In this document: piece by piece, positions 1 to 17,400 of the stretch
Layout of the letters: each line of letters opens with the position of its first letter
How positions within the stretch are numbered: position 1 is the stretch's first letter
NCBI RefSeq assembly: GCF_964199755.1
Contig: NC_133907.1
Coordinates: 2,361,001-2,425,000, forward strand
DNA from: Larus michahellis
Lineage: Eukaryota; Chordata; Aves; Charadriiformes; Laridae
DNA: 64,000 nt
Reading direction: 5' to 3'
Position numbers and translations under genes: made by a program
Notes under the pieces: generated by a model
The model's database searches: none
Seen by the model: the letters and a program-made list of their open reading frames with translations, nothing else
Told to the model about the DNA's origin: nothing

Positions 1-675
1 AGGTATACCAAACCATGAAAAGTATTTACATGTTTTGTAGTGTGAATAAATAAGCCTGGATGGAAGAGCAACAGAAGTCTTGGTAACACTTTGGCCTTGA
101 CCAAGAAGGAATTTAAAAGGGTAACTTTGAGATCCTGGTCTGGTTTCAGGTTTTCTTTGTCTGCAAGCTAACAATAAGCAATGAAGTTGAAGGACTTCTA
201 AAAGCAGCTTACAAAATGGGATGTAGTTGAGGTGGTTAAGCTTTTGCTGCAAAACTTGTTTGACAAAGTGGGGAATCTTTCTTGAGCAGTTTCAAAACAG
301 TGGATTTTTGCTTCAGATTTAAAGTATCGTGTAAAGTAAAATCCTGCATAACCAAGGATACACCTAGAAATTGGATTTTTGGTATAAATTGTCTTAAGAG
401 ACTGACCTGGCTTGCTTATCTAATGTGTGTCTAATTTGGTTTAAGAAATAAATGGGTAAATTTCCTGATTTTTAAGGCTCTGGATTTGAGAGCTGAGACT
501 TGTATGGCAGTAGTGCCTTACCTAGTGTATATGCAATTTAAACATAGTGTGTAATGATAAACACTCAAGGCTTTGAGTAATTCCTGACAAAACGGTTTCT
601 CCATAGAAGTGGGTAGGGTTTGAATAGTGTTGGCACATTTTCGGAGAGGCACTTAGTCATTGGGATTTCTTCCAG
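1..675 (+). other. LSM14B: LSM14B intron (partial), window edge
   Basis: Non-coding stretch that ends in a good acceptor (tttcttccag) at 675, immediately before the first LSM14B exon in the window. It is AT-rich with no recognisable repeat or exon. The N-terminal LSm-domain exons must lie upstream of the window. Confidence 0.85.
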
Positions 676-3600
676 GTGCTGGCTTTCCTTCTGTGCACCC
701 AGTCCGCAAAAGCCCCATGGTAGAGCAGGCTGTTCAGACTGGCCCAGTTGACAACATGAATTCACAAAAGCCTCCCCCAGTGAAAGTAACTCCAGGGGTT
801 CAGCGCAATGGACGGCAGGTTCCACAGGGTAACAGTAAGACAAATGGTACGTGTGCATCGCTGCTTCTTTAAAGTGCTGCTTGGACGCATCCTTCAAAGA
901 CGCATAGCAAGACTACACTGTTCTGGTTTTCTTCTTGTGCTCCTCTAGTAAATTTATCCTTCTTGTTCAGTAGATACAGTTCAGGCAGCACCTGTGCAAA
1001 CCCAAGGACAGGTGAATGATGAAAACAGAAGACCTCAGAGGAGAAGATCAGGTAGGCTAACCTGACACTCAACAGTCAACTTTGCCTATAAAGGCAAATA
1101 TTATACATTTTGGTGAAGGATTATTGGACAGAAGATTGAGAGCAAAGTAAAGCTTGATAAGACTTTGGGCACCTGGAGATGCTTCCGTAATAAAATAGGT
1201 TCTGGAGTCACAGAAGGGGGCGGGGGGGGGCAGAATTCTAGTGTCTTTTCTAGAAACTTAAAGATACGTTATACAAATTGATGCTATGAGTTGGCAGCAG
1301 CAGCTAGATTTCTCTGAAACCTGAAGTATTTTTACTGGGAAGGGCAGCCTATTTAAGAATTTCCAGAGCTCTTACAAATGAGAGGAACTGTGGAGCTCTC
1401 GCTTCCATAGAGCCAGAGGTCTTCTCTCGAGACTGCAGTTTAAGCACAGGTCAAAAGAAAGTGAAATTAAATTCAAACAGATATTTCTGCCCAAGCAAAA
1501 TGAGAAAAGGCAGGAAACAACTTCAGGCGCTCAGGTTGTCAAATTCATTTGCCTGAGGGCAGCACTGTAGAAGGGGTTATAGCTTTTCTGAAAAGGAGGT
1601 GATAGCTCCTCAGTTGGAAACCAAAAACTTGACAAAGGACAAGCTCCCTTTGTGGGTAGATGAGCCTTGGGCGGATTTTCTGAAACCAGTGACCTGTGCC
1701 TCTTTGCCATCGTGACAGGTTTGGAGGCTTATTACAGTAACATGCTTGCAGATGACTAGCAGACAGAAAAGATACTTTTCCCCGCTTCCCTCAGCTTTTC
1801 TTGGTACGGTGCTTGTTCTGATTTCCTCTCCTCACACTGGAAGGAACCTTGGGTGTACTCTGTTTAATGGTAAGACTGACATCCAGGAATGCTTTTCAGA
1901 AAGGTGAAGTGTTGCTGTAATATTTCTTCTACAGCCACGTTCAGAGGGTACTTTCAAAGAGGTGTGGGCTAACCACAGATGGGAAGCCAGAAACTCCCGA
2001 GTTCTAACCCTGGTTTCCTCTGGTCTTGAGCAAGTCATTTAACCTCCCTGTGCGTTACCAAGTGTTTCAACTCTCCTGCTTTCAGGAAACAGGAGAACCA
2101 GAAACCGTTCTAGAGGACAAAACAGACCAACTACTGTGAAGGAAAATACAATAAAGTTTGAAGGTGACTTTGACTTTGAAAGTGCAAATGCACAATTCAA
2201 CAGAGAGGAACTTGATAAAGAATTCAAGAAGAAACTAAACTTTAAAGGTTTGTGACTTCGTTAAATATGAATCGCTGAGCTAGTAGTAAACACTGCATAG
2301 ACAAACTCGTTCTGAGAAACTGCGTGATTACATGTGGCAGCATCTCAAATCTTGTTTGAGGGAGCAAGAGAACAGATGGCTCTTCAGTATGCATCAAGGA
2401 AGTGTAATACGTTTTATTATCTTCAGATGACAAATCAGAGACGGGGGAAGAAAAAGGGGACCCTGGAGTGGCAACTCAAAACAATGACGGTAATGCAGAG
2501 GAGGACCTTCTGGGACCCAACTGCTATTATGATAAATCCAAGTCTTTCTTTGACAACATTTCTTCAGAACTGAAATCTAGGTGAGTATTTTCTAAAAGGT
2601 TGCTTTTTTTCTTTTCAAATGCAATTCTATGCCTAAAGAATTCTAGATGTAATCTGTCACATGGTTTAATTCTCTTAAAAATATCTTAGAATGCAAGAAA
2701 GTCAGCAAAACGGTCTTTAGAAGGGAGTATTGCCATGTATTTGATGGCTCATGAGTGACACTAATCAAGCTTCATGTAGCAGGATCAAACCAAGAGCAAG
2801 GATTGTAGCTGATAGCGATACACTTGCCTAAACTGATACAGGAATTTCCAGTTCTGTTTCCCAGTACTGACTTTGAACACATTGATTTTAAACAAATTTC
2901 TTATCTCACTTGTGGGAGGAGGCACCGGGGTCATGCTGTGCTGAAGATGGTGCAACTTGCAGACAGGAGTGAGCAAAGCCTGGTGTTTGGGCAGAGAGGA
3001 GGTCAGGGCTGTCTGTGGAAATGCATTAAATTAAATGTTGGGAATATTAAAAGAAAGCTTCATCTTCTGCTGCTGACACTGATGTTATCAACTGCCTGGT
3101 GAAGGCAGACATCCCTTTCGTGTCAGTATGGGAAATTCCCTTGGTAATGGGAATTTCTGCTTCCCTTTAGCAAGGCTCTCTTCCCAGTGCTGGCTGTACA
3201 GCCTCCGGGCAAGGCAGGCTCTGCTGTAGCTGCCTGCTGAGCCTCAGTCGCGACAGGGCTTCCTGGGTTCCTGGGGAGGCTTCACTAAAGCTGGGAGTTC
3301 GTAGTTTACAAAAAACAAGACGGGGTTTGAAATGCCACTGTGACCACGTTCAACCCTTTTCTAGCCCTATCTTTAGTTTTCCAGTATGAGTGTAGCTTAC
3401 AAAAGCCAACAGCTGTTGCTTTCAAATCCATGCTTAGCAGAGGAATTGAGTTGCTGCAGCGTACACATGCTCACTTCGCTCTTGTTGCAGTTTAGTTCAC
3501 CAAAATAGGGTGCTTGCAACTTCCTACCTAAATGAGTTGGTGGCTATTTAATGTTTCTATTAAATCTGAGTGCGGCCTTGTTCAGTTCTAGGCGTACCAC

Positions 3601-3757
3601 ATGGGCTGAAGAAAGGAAGCTCAATACAGAGACATTTGGAGTGTCTGGACGGTTCCTTCGTGGCCGCAGTTTTCGTGGGGGATTTCGAGGTGGAAGGGGT
3701 AGCGGAGCAGCGAGGCGAAACCAAACCACTCACAGAGCTGGTACTGGCAGAGTGTAA
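676..3757 (+). CDS. LSM14B: LSM14B, LSM14 family mRNA-processing-body protein, 3' part of the gene
   Basis: Five coding exons: 676-846, 971-1051, 2086-2247, 2427-2580 and 3586-3757 (stop TAA 3755-3757). They give the C-terminal 245 residues; the N-terminal LSm domain is outside the window. Visible in order are a conserved linker ([20 protein letters not shown]), an arginine-rich patch ([20 protein letters not shown]), the FDF/DFDF box ([19 protein letters not shown]), the FFD box ([16 protein letters not shown]), the TFG box ([14 protein letters not shown]) and an RGG tail ([11 protein letters not shown]) ending RAGTGRV. Family knowledge: LSM14/RAP55 proteins bind DDX6 and 4E-T through the FDF/TFG region, repress translation and localise to P-bodies; LSM14B is prominent in oocytes. 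All splice junctions keep frame and use GT-AG. The match to remembered human LSM14B is close along the whole stretch and favours B over A, because LSM14A has a different C-terminus. Confidence 0.95.
847..970 (+). other. LSM14B: LSM14B short intron
   Basis: A 124-bp intron with donor GTACGT and acceptor cttgttcag, splitting a codon after its first base on both sides. Nothing else is visible in it. Confidence 0.85.
1052..2085 (+). other. LSM14B: LSM14B intron
   Basis: About 1 kb, donor GTAGGC, acceptor cctgctttcag. It contains a short G run near 1217-1229. No exon or recognisable transposon was seen. Confidence 0.85.
2581..3585 (+). other. LSM14B: LSM14B last coding-region intron
   Basis: About 1 kb, donor GTGAGT and acceptor ttgttcag. 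The small ORFs inside have no protein-like features. No repeat recognised. Confidence 0.85.
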
Positions 3758-4881
3758 CTTCAGAGGTGAGTTTTTTAGCAAGAATAAATACTGTCTGTGG
3801 GCCAGGCTTGTCTCTTATTCCCTGCCTGAACTGTCTGTGCAACCTCTTTTGCTCTCCAGTCTCATGGATATGTAAGAACTGTTCCTTACGGTATCTGGTC
3901 TGTCTGTTGAAGTCCGTAGAAGGAAATATGAGTGGTTTTAACATGTTGATTGTTCTGTGGATTTCTCGGGTTACGCTTCTGTCTGTGAAAGCAAGAGCTG
4001 CTTGCCTGAGCTGAGGCTTTAGCTAAACTTCTATCATGTTGATACATGGGTGTGAACTTTGCTGCTTTTCTCTTTCTTGGGGGAAGATCCCCGTGATATC
4101 AAACCTAATTCTACCTCTCTTCCTGAATAGGTTCTAACATCTCTCCTGAGAGGATGAAACTGTATATAGAAAGAAAACAACCAACTGCTGCACTAATGTC
4201 GGAAAATGGTTCATATTGTTTACTGTCTCAGCTCAAGTGACAGAACTTCATGTACTACTGCTTATATTCTGGACTTATTTTTGGACCAGCAGCTGTCAGC
4301 TGGAATATTCTTTGGAAGAGGGAATGTGTTCAGGGGTACCTTCTTCAGGGTGTCTTTTTTGTTTATGTTTTTTTTTTTTTTAAGTGCAGACTAACTTACA
4401 TGGTTCTTCTTTCTGGGTCTCTCAAAGGCTGCTATAGTCTAAGCTTAAAGTCAGACTCCTTTTCTGAACCCTGAAGAAGATTAATCATGGTATTTTAACA
4501 TGGAACCAAAGCTCACTTGAAATAAACCAGCTCTAATTTGTTTGTTTGGGTAACCAAATGGATTCTGTGGTGCTGCTGGTCTCACTGGTCTCAGCAGCAG
4601 GTGTGAAGTAGCACTTGGTATCTGGAAGGATGGATTCCTGGTGCTGAGGAGTTGTGTATATTGTCACTTGGGAATACTGGATTGTTGATCATGTAGTAGT
4701 GTAAATGACTGTACAGCTGTTTGTCGGCTGGCGCTAACGTGGAGGTGCTGAGGCTGGCGCAGAACCGGGGCCCTCCCTTGAGCGGAAGGGTGCTGGGCGT
4801 TCCTCGGAGGCCTGGAGTGCCTCACTGGGTCAGGGTGGCGTCGGGGGACAGGAGCGGCAAGTGCTCCCCTCACGCGCTTGG

Positions 4882-4887
4882 AATAAA
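4882..4887 (+). terminator. LSM14B: Possible proximal poly(A) signal of LSM14B
   Basis: AATAAA follows the GC-rich block inside the 3' UTR and would give a UTR about 550 nt shorter. A TG-rich stretch follows but is not strong. Confidence 0.35.
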
Positions 4888-5432
4888 GAGTTTTTGGCAG
4901 TAGTTGACTGTCTGGGAAGGGGATCCGAAGCTCTGACTTCTTTGCCTCAGCTTGTACCTCGTGTGTCGGTAGTCCCAAAGGCAAACAGTTCTCTGTACAC
5001 TAGTAGACTGTGGTGGAACACTATGGAATGTTTTCATTAAACTAGGGATGGGAGTCCATGTAATGAAGTTTAACAGATGGGCATGTTTAATTTGTTTCCT
5101 CTGTACCCCCCATACTGTAAATAGTTTAGTTGGTTTTTTTCTTTTGTTTTTAAAAATCTGTATGTGGGGAGAGGGGCTGGGAGGGGGGTTTATATTTGTT
5201 TGCATGACTAAGTGGGTTAAATTGCTATAGGCATGTGTCCCTTTTTTGGTTGGTAGGGAATTTTGTCAAAAAAGCACCTTGATGACCGAACCCCTTACAT
5301 AGCTAGAAGTTTTTAGTTATGCATTGACCTAGGTTACTGTAAAAGCTTGGATTTATTTTTGTAGGACTTTATTGCTAAGAATTAGAACATAGCAGTGGGG
5401 CTGCTCTTTGGGGTAATGTAAATTGTAATTAT

Positions 5433-5438
5433 AATAAA
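5433..5438 (+). terminator. LSM14B: Main poly(A) signal of LSM14B
   Basis: Canonical AATAAA, followed within 20-45 bases by T/GT-rich sequence (tgtaaatgtttgatg, then ttgttctgtatgtag) typical of a downstream cleavage element. Sequence character changes to higher GC just after it. Confidence 0.75.
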
Positions 5439-5460
5439 CATGTAAATGTTTGATGTTTCC

Positions 5461-7845
5461 CTCCTGCTTTGTTCTGTATGTAGCTCACTACCATCAGCCC
5501 ATACAACTTTTCGGATGCCTGTTCCTCACAGGGCTCAAACTCAAGTCAAGGAAAACTGTGCTGCAGAGTTCTGCCTGGCCTGGGGAGAATCCAGGCACTG
5601 AACCCTGAATCCAGACACCGACCCCTCATCACTGTTACCTGGGTTCTCTGCTCTGGCTCTGGCTGAGGAATCGGCCTTGTGAGTGTTGCCGTTGCCCTGA
5701 GCTTACCTCCCTGTGCCCGCCTGGCGCAGCCCCAGTCCCGCAGCTGGCGGGGCTGAACTGGAGCTGGTTTTGGGTGAAACGCTGCTGCTTTGGTAGCCAC
5801 AAATGCCTTCAGTGTCTGGGCTCATCCCAGCACAACAGGGCGGGTGCTGAAACGGCTTCCCTGGAAGCTGCTGCCAGCCTCTCACTTCTCTGCTGGCAAA
5901 ACAGCCAGCGGGACGCTAGGTGTGAAGATGGAATTGCATGGCCGGAGTCAGCTGACTTGTCTGGGCCGGCTGTGGCAAAAAGAGAAATCACGGTTAACTG
6001 CTGTATAATGATGCTGTTTTATCTATTTTTAAGGCAGTAATTCCCCTTGTTGCTACAGCAAAGCCTCAGCTCTGATACAAGAGACACAGTTGTTGCTGAA
6101 GCCACTGTGCTTTGCTGAGCCCTGTCCCCTTCCAGGGGGGAGCTGAGGAACAGGGGGGAACCAAACGGGACTGATAAATGAAACATCCCCCTATTCCAGC
6201 AGCTCCCTCTCGAGCTGCTGTGCTCTGAGGCTTTCCTGAGCAGGAGGCGGCAGCGCTGCAGCTTTCCTGTCCTTGGTGCCCAAGTGATGCTCTGCCCACG
6301 CCGTGCTTCGCTGTAAACAGCACAGTGGTGGCCCTGGAGGCCAGGGAGCGGGTGAGGGTCCCTGCGGGGCTGGAGCTGCTGCCTGGCACAGTCCAGCTGA
6401 GGGCGGCTCGGGTGGGTGCGGGATGTCCCAGGGAGGTGACAGAGACACTTTCAGTCCTTGCTCTGCTGCTGGTGGGTCTTGCTTTACACCTGTAAAACCA
6501 GGTGTTCTTAATAGCAGAGTGGAGAGCTGCTTTCAGGGGTCAAAGCAGGATAGAAATAGGGAAACGGAGGCTTCTCTGATATGGGGAAAGGCAGCACACC
6601 TGGTGAAGTGACCAGCTTCCCCCTTCCCCGAGAGCTGCCCTTAGGAGTACAGAGGGGATGGACAAAGCCTTTTATTGTGCTTAGGGGTGGTACTGAAGAG
6701 AAACAAAGTGCCAGGAGCAAAATAAAATAAAAAAAAACAACCATTTTTTTTTGACATGGAGATGGGTAATAAGGGGCTGGTGCCTGCCCTGTGCAACAGG
6801 ACCAGCCTCAGCCCCAGACAGCTATCTGGCTCCCACCCCTGTCCCATTCCACCTTCTCAGTGTCACAGGGGCCCCTGGAGCATGGGCTGCTGTCCCCGGA
6901 GCACTTGGGAGAGCGACAGCAGACTAATCAGCTGGAGAGAGCTTTTCTATGGGCAAACTGGCCACGGGAGATGCCACAATGCATAAAATGCCCTATTCCC
7001 AGTCACATCTCCTGGAGGGTAGTTCTAAAGCATTTGAGCAGTTGTCACCTGACACCTTCACATTTGTGTATTTCTAAGTTTATTGTATTGCACATGTTGA
7101 TGTCTATAGTGAGTTGATGGCACAGGGCAGATCCTGCCTCAAGAGCAACATGACACGGGTGCAGAGCAGGTCTCTACATCCCTCACTGCACCCAAGCCGG
7201 CTCCCGCTGCGGAGGGGAGAGAACGGGCTCAGGCCATTGCTGGGATGGGGAGCAGCCAACAGGCTCGACCAGGAACTGAGTTAAACCCGACTCTGATGGG
7301 TGAGACGTACAAGAGGGTAAATAGACAAGGAGAAGGTGGAGTAGAGCGTTAGAGTTCAGCTGTGTCATATGTAACATTCATCATAATTATGTTTAGTATT
7401 AGGAAGCACTATAAATCCCGCAGTGGGCAATTGCAACAGCAGCACTTCATTCTGAGCCGATGGACGGTGCAGGGTCTGGGGCAGCATTGTGCCGTGACAA
7501 CACACTGCAACAGGCAGCTCTCCTGTGACATCCCATCCTGCCACGCACCTGGCCAGGCCCAGCCCCTTACATTTCAAGATGACAGTTAGGCAAAAAGCAT
7601 AATTCCATATTTGTTATGACGCAACCCTTGAGACATCTACTTCCAAAAAAAAAAAAAAAAAAAAAGAAAAGAGACACTAACACATGGGAGAGGGTGGAAG
7701 AAAATCATTAAACAAACCGAAGTGTCCCAGGAAAAAAATGTAAGTCTCTGTCCTTTAATGGGTCAGCGCTGCTGTTTTGTAGGCAGCCAAATCATCCTAG
7801 GCAATTAAAATCTAAGGAACAGACAGATTTTTCTAAAATAACAGT
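5461..7845. other. Convergent intergenic gap between LSM14B and PSMA7
   Basis: About 2.4 kb of moderately GC-rich DNA between two facing 3' ends. It has many short ORFs on both strands, none with recognisable domains or splice context, an A-rich tract (6718-6738) and the poly(A) run at 7645-7665. I see no gene or identifiable transposon. Confidence 0.7.
7645..7665. repeat. Poly(A)/poly(T) run
   Basis: Twenty-one consecutive A on the plus strand followed by a purine-rich stretch. It lies beyond the PSMA7 3' end and is a simple low-complexity tract, with no retroposed gene body recognised upstream. Confidence 0.9.
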
Positions 7846-7869
7846 TTTAAAAAAAAAACTCGGTAGGTT

Positions 7870-7875
7870 TTTATT
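7870..7875 (-). terminator. PSMA7: Poly(A) signal of PSMA7
   Basis: TTTATT on the plus strand is AATAAA on the minus strand, 110 bases past the PSMA7 stop codon (7985-7987), giving a short 3' UTR of about 130-140 nt. Confidence 0.7.
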
Positions 7876-7984
7876 GTAGGTCTCAAGAGGGCACAGTATG
7901 AGTAAGTGGAATGCCTACATGTCTATACAGAACAACCCCTCACTTCCATTAAAAAGAAGCAGCTAAGCCATTGAATGAAATCCA

Positions 7985-13806
<5,822 letters not shown>

Positions 13807-13856
13807 TCATCCCCCGCCCGCCGCTTCCGGCGCCCGCCGCCATTCCGGCCGCACGC

Positions 13857-13876
13857 CGACGGCGCCCCCTGCGCCA
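13857..13876 (-). promoter_or_regulatory. Candidate CTCF-type site
   Basis: The minus strand reads TGGCGCAGGGGGCGCC, a good match to the CTCF core (AGGGGGCGC). It sits about 115 bp upstream of the PSMA7 start codon inside the shared promoter. Motif match only. Confidence 0.35.
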
Positions 13877-13924
13877 ACTCCGTACGCTGCACCCCGGAGC
13901 CCGCCGCGGAGGGGCGGGGCCTCA

Positions 13925-14010
13925 CGTACGCTCTTGGCGTACAGAGGCCGCCTTACGCACCCGTCGCACCCACCCCCTTCCCTTGGCGTACAGGGTGGCC
14001 GCCCTACGCA
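13925..14010. repeat. Palindromic TACGC/GCGTA promoter repeats
   Basis: Two imperfect copies start TTGGCGTACAG and end TACGCA (13934-13959 and 13983-14010), 49 bp apart; each is itself an inverted repeat of GCGTA and TACGC around a GGCCGCC core. A third inverted pair, GTACGC-tcttg-GCGTAC, overlaps the first copy at 13926-13942, and one more GTACGC lies near 13881. These occur only in the PSMA7/SS18L1 promoter. Function unknown; possible dimeric factor sites or cruciform-forming DNA. Confidence 0.75.
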
Positions 14011-14320
14011 GTTGGCGCAGCCGGCGCAGCTGGCGGCGGAGGCAGGAGCCGTCGCTCGCCTGCGACAGGAAGCCCCGCGGCCGGGACGCACCATGTGCGG
14101 CGGGCGGGGAGAGGCGGCGGGACCGGCAGCGGCCGCCCCCCGCCCGCTTCCCGCCCCCCCCGCCGCCCCGCCCCGAGCCGGCGGAGCGGGGAGGGTGGAG
14201 CAGCGGGGCCGGGGCGGGCGGCGGCACGGGGCCGGGGGCCGGCGGCGGGGCGCAGATCGTACCATCTGCGGCGGCTCCCCCCGCGCACTGCGGCGGGGCT
14301 GAGCGCGGCCAGAGCGGGCA

Positions 14321-14397
14321 GATAATAACAATATTATCGCAGCCGGGAACACATATGTGATAGGCACGTTAAAAAAAAAAAAAACAAAACAAAAAAC
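14321..14397 (+). promoter_or_regulatory. SS18L1: AT-rich hairpin, palindrome and A-rich tract just before the SS18L1 start codon
   Basis: Within the CpG island a sharp AT-rich patch precedes the start codon: a perfect 7-bp stem with a 4-base loop (GATAATA-acaa-TATTATC, 14321-14338), a palindrome CACATATGTG (14350-14359), then 14 A followed by caaaacaaaaaa (14371-14397). If transcribed, this is the last part of the SS18L1 5' UTR and would put an oligo(A) tract about 10 nt before the AUG. A role in translation is inference only. Confidence 0.6.
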
Positions 14398-14407
14398 CCA
14401 AACCACC

Positions 14408-17400
14408 ATGTCGGTTGCCTTTGCTTCTGCTCGCCCAAGAGGCAAAGGGGAGGTCACCCAGCAAACTATCCAGAAGGTAAAAAAGCATGCTTTTCTACCC
14501 AGGATTTTGAGGTTTATTCCGCCGCCGGTGCTGCCGCCGGGAGGCCGGGGCGGGCGGAGCGGAGGCGGAATGGCGAGGGCTGCGGAGACGGCCGGCCGGA
14601 GAGAGAGAGAGGTGGGGGAAGGAGGAGGAGGAGGAAGTGGAACAAAGCGGAGGTGCGAAGAGAGCGCGGAGGAGCCGGGGCTGAGGCCGCGCTGGCACCT
14701 CGTCCCTGCGGGGCGCGGAGGGGAGACGCCGCCCGAGACGCGCCGGGACCCGCAGCCGCACGGTTACCGTGCGGTGGCATGCCGGCTTCTGCCCCCCCCG
14801 CCAGATCCAGCCTAAAAAAAAACCGAATTAAAATAAAATCTTGAATTTGCAAGGGTTTTCTTTTGTATCGGGATGCAGAATTTTACTCTCTGCGAAGATA
14901 GAGGGAGCACCAGTCGCTGGTGCTGTATTTTTCATACACTGTTATCATCATTATTGTTGATATTTATTGATGTTCAATGGCAAACAAAGGCTTTGAGAGA
15001 TTTCTCCCCTGTGGGGGCCAAAGCCGGGTTTCCTGGTTGGGAAGGGGTCATTCCAATGGCAAGGACCGTGCACACCCCGATAACCCTTCCTGGCTCCGGC
15101 AGAGGGTCGCGGTCAGCGGGGAAGAGGCTGGAAATGTCAATAAAGAACATGCATGTTTTTACTTTGCCCGCTACTTGTCATTTGTACATGGTGTTCTTGC
15201 GTGCTCCCCACCGCATGGGTGCTGCGTGTCGTGCGGGGGCAGCGAGGGGTGCGTGTTCTCCGTGGCCCCTTCGGAAATAGCGACGGGTGAAGAAGTGCCG
15301 TTGCTGGTACCGCAGTTAACCATCATCGGGGGGTTGGAGCCAAACCAGCATCTGGTGCCAATTTATGCCTTCTAGGGAAAAAAAACCCAGTGGCAGACTG
15401 TGACAGGACAGAGATTAAGACAGGACAAACCGCTGTAGGAGAGACTGAAGAGATGACCTGAATCTCAGGAGACTGTGGAAACTAATCCCATTTTGTGTAG
15501 CTCTTGCAGCACATGTAATATTGTGAACCACTTAATTTTAAATACTAAAATATTTCAGACTCAGTGGGTAAGTTTTTCTCTAGCCTCCGGATTGGTTGAG
15601 GTTAGGACAGAATTTCATAATTCATCTACTTTGTACTTAAAACCGTGACTATATCCACAGACAAAGGGCAGCCAGGGTATCTCCAGTTTGATTTTCAAGG
15701 ACTCCCCTTTTTGCATATTCATGAACTTTATGGAATCTTCAAAGTGTTATTTCTTTACCAATAACGTGCGGAACCATTTCCCATCGTGGGTGCATTTGCT
15801 GGGATGTTGCTTCAGGGCTGTTGGCAGCGGTTTTGGCAGCAGTGATGCCGAGGAAGAGACTTGAGGTGCAGTGATGGGATGGGCTCTGTGGGCATGGATG
15901 GCGCTGGGGCAGCGAGGGAAGGAGCAGGGGCTGGGCAAGCGACCCAAAAAATCCTCATAAAGTGGGCTTTTTAGAACACGTGCCAATTTCATTGAAAAAC
16001 AAGATTATTTTTATTTGCATTCATAATATATAGGCAGCTTGTTTTTATTTATTAACTCAATTCTGATAGTCTTTCAAAGCTGTTATTATTCCAGTAGCGA
16101 CTATTCCTCACATGGAGGTGAGGAACTCACATTAGAACTTCTGACAAGAGAGCAGTGATGGTGGGGCTTTGAAACAGTTCATCAAATAGCATTTGCAGGG
16201 CAGGAAACTTCAGTTTCTTCTGTGTAATGGAGATCAGAACTCAGTTCTTTTTCCCAAGTAAGTTAGGAAAAGAGCTATTCCCCATTCCTTTTTCAGTAAG
16301 CAAAATGTTATTCGGCTAATTGTAGAAGCATATCCCTTTCCTGATGAAGATATCTGTAATATTGCTTGGACTCTTGCTGCTGAGTACACATCTTAACTGA
16401 ATGTGAAGATACTGTCAGTGGTATCTGTTGTGGAAATAGAAGAGGATGGATTTATATTCTTTGCTAATTCTATATACAGAATTTCCACTGAGACAGGTGA
16501 AAATTCTGTACGACAATGAGTACTGAGCATGAAACAAAGAGCTGCACCATGCATCAGGCGGGAGTATTTTCTCTTAAAATTATACGCTGCACCCGGGTTG
16601 CCATGTGAGCGTAGGCAGACAGGAGGAACATGGACTCCTGCCTGACGGAGTGGCGACGTCCCCTGCCAGCACTGGAGAGCAGGGGGCCGACCTGCCCAGG
16701 CAGCCACAGCATCGTCCCCTCTCTTCGGCCCCCCGTCACCGCGGGTCCCACCAGTCAGAGTCTGTCATGGACTGAGGCGTCCACAAAGTTCAGACCAACT
16801 TGCGAATTCCAAGGCAGAAGCAGGAGAAGCCGAGTTCTCTCAGGGAGTGACTTGCTAGATTGCAGGTGCATCAGAAACACTCTTCTACTCCTTTTTTCCA
16901 TCATCTAGCCCTTGTTGCTATCTGAATGGGTCAAGAATTTGCTCTGATTAGAACACATACCTACATGGATTAATTCACATTCAACTCATAAACATGTTTC
17001 TCAACTCTTTCCTGAAGAGTTCTCTCCTGACAACCCAGTGGCTGAAAGGCCCAATCTTGCAAGCACTTAATAGCAATGGTACCCACAGACTGTACTGTGG
17101 AGGGAGTTTTTGCCAGAAGCAAACCTAAATTTGTAAATACTGTTGTTATTTTTCCATTCATTCACCTGCAGAAAGCTTGCCGCATTCACGAGAAAGCTGG
17201 GGGAAAGAGACAAACTATTGTATTTGAAATCTGAAAACAAATCAAAGGATATTTTAAGCTTTTAATTGTATTATGAGTCCATTAAACAAAGGTCAGTGGT
17301 CATTTTGTCCAGCAGCCCTGATTTCCTTGGAACAAGTCAGTCACTAGAATTTATTGAACGACACTAAGCTAGCAGCCACTGATACACATAAATTAACTGA

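Larger units (their letters stand above)
3758..5460 (+). other. LSM14B: LSM14B 3' UTR, probably split by one intron (3766-4130)
   Basis: Eight bases after the stop codon a perfect donor context (AG|GTGAGT) occurs at 3765/3766. A pyrimidine-led acceptor (ctcttcctgaatag) ends at 4130, so a 365-bp 3' UTR intron is likely. Because the junction would lie within about 10 nt of the stop it should not trigger nonsense-mediated decay. The last exon then runs about 1.3 kb to the poly(A) site. It carries a local GC-rich island at 4720-4870 unlike the AT-rich DNA on either side. The intron is inferred from signals only. Confidence 0.6.

Noticed and set aside
14357-14815. 152-codon plus-strand ORF containing MSVAFASARPRGKGE
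   Set aside because: SS18L1 exon 1 extended upstream through the A-rich leader and downstream into intron 1; the true exon is 14408-14476.
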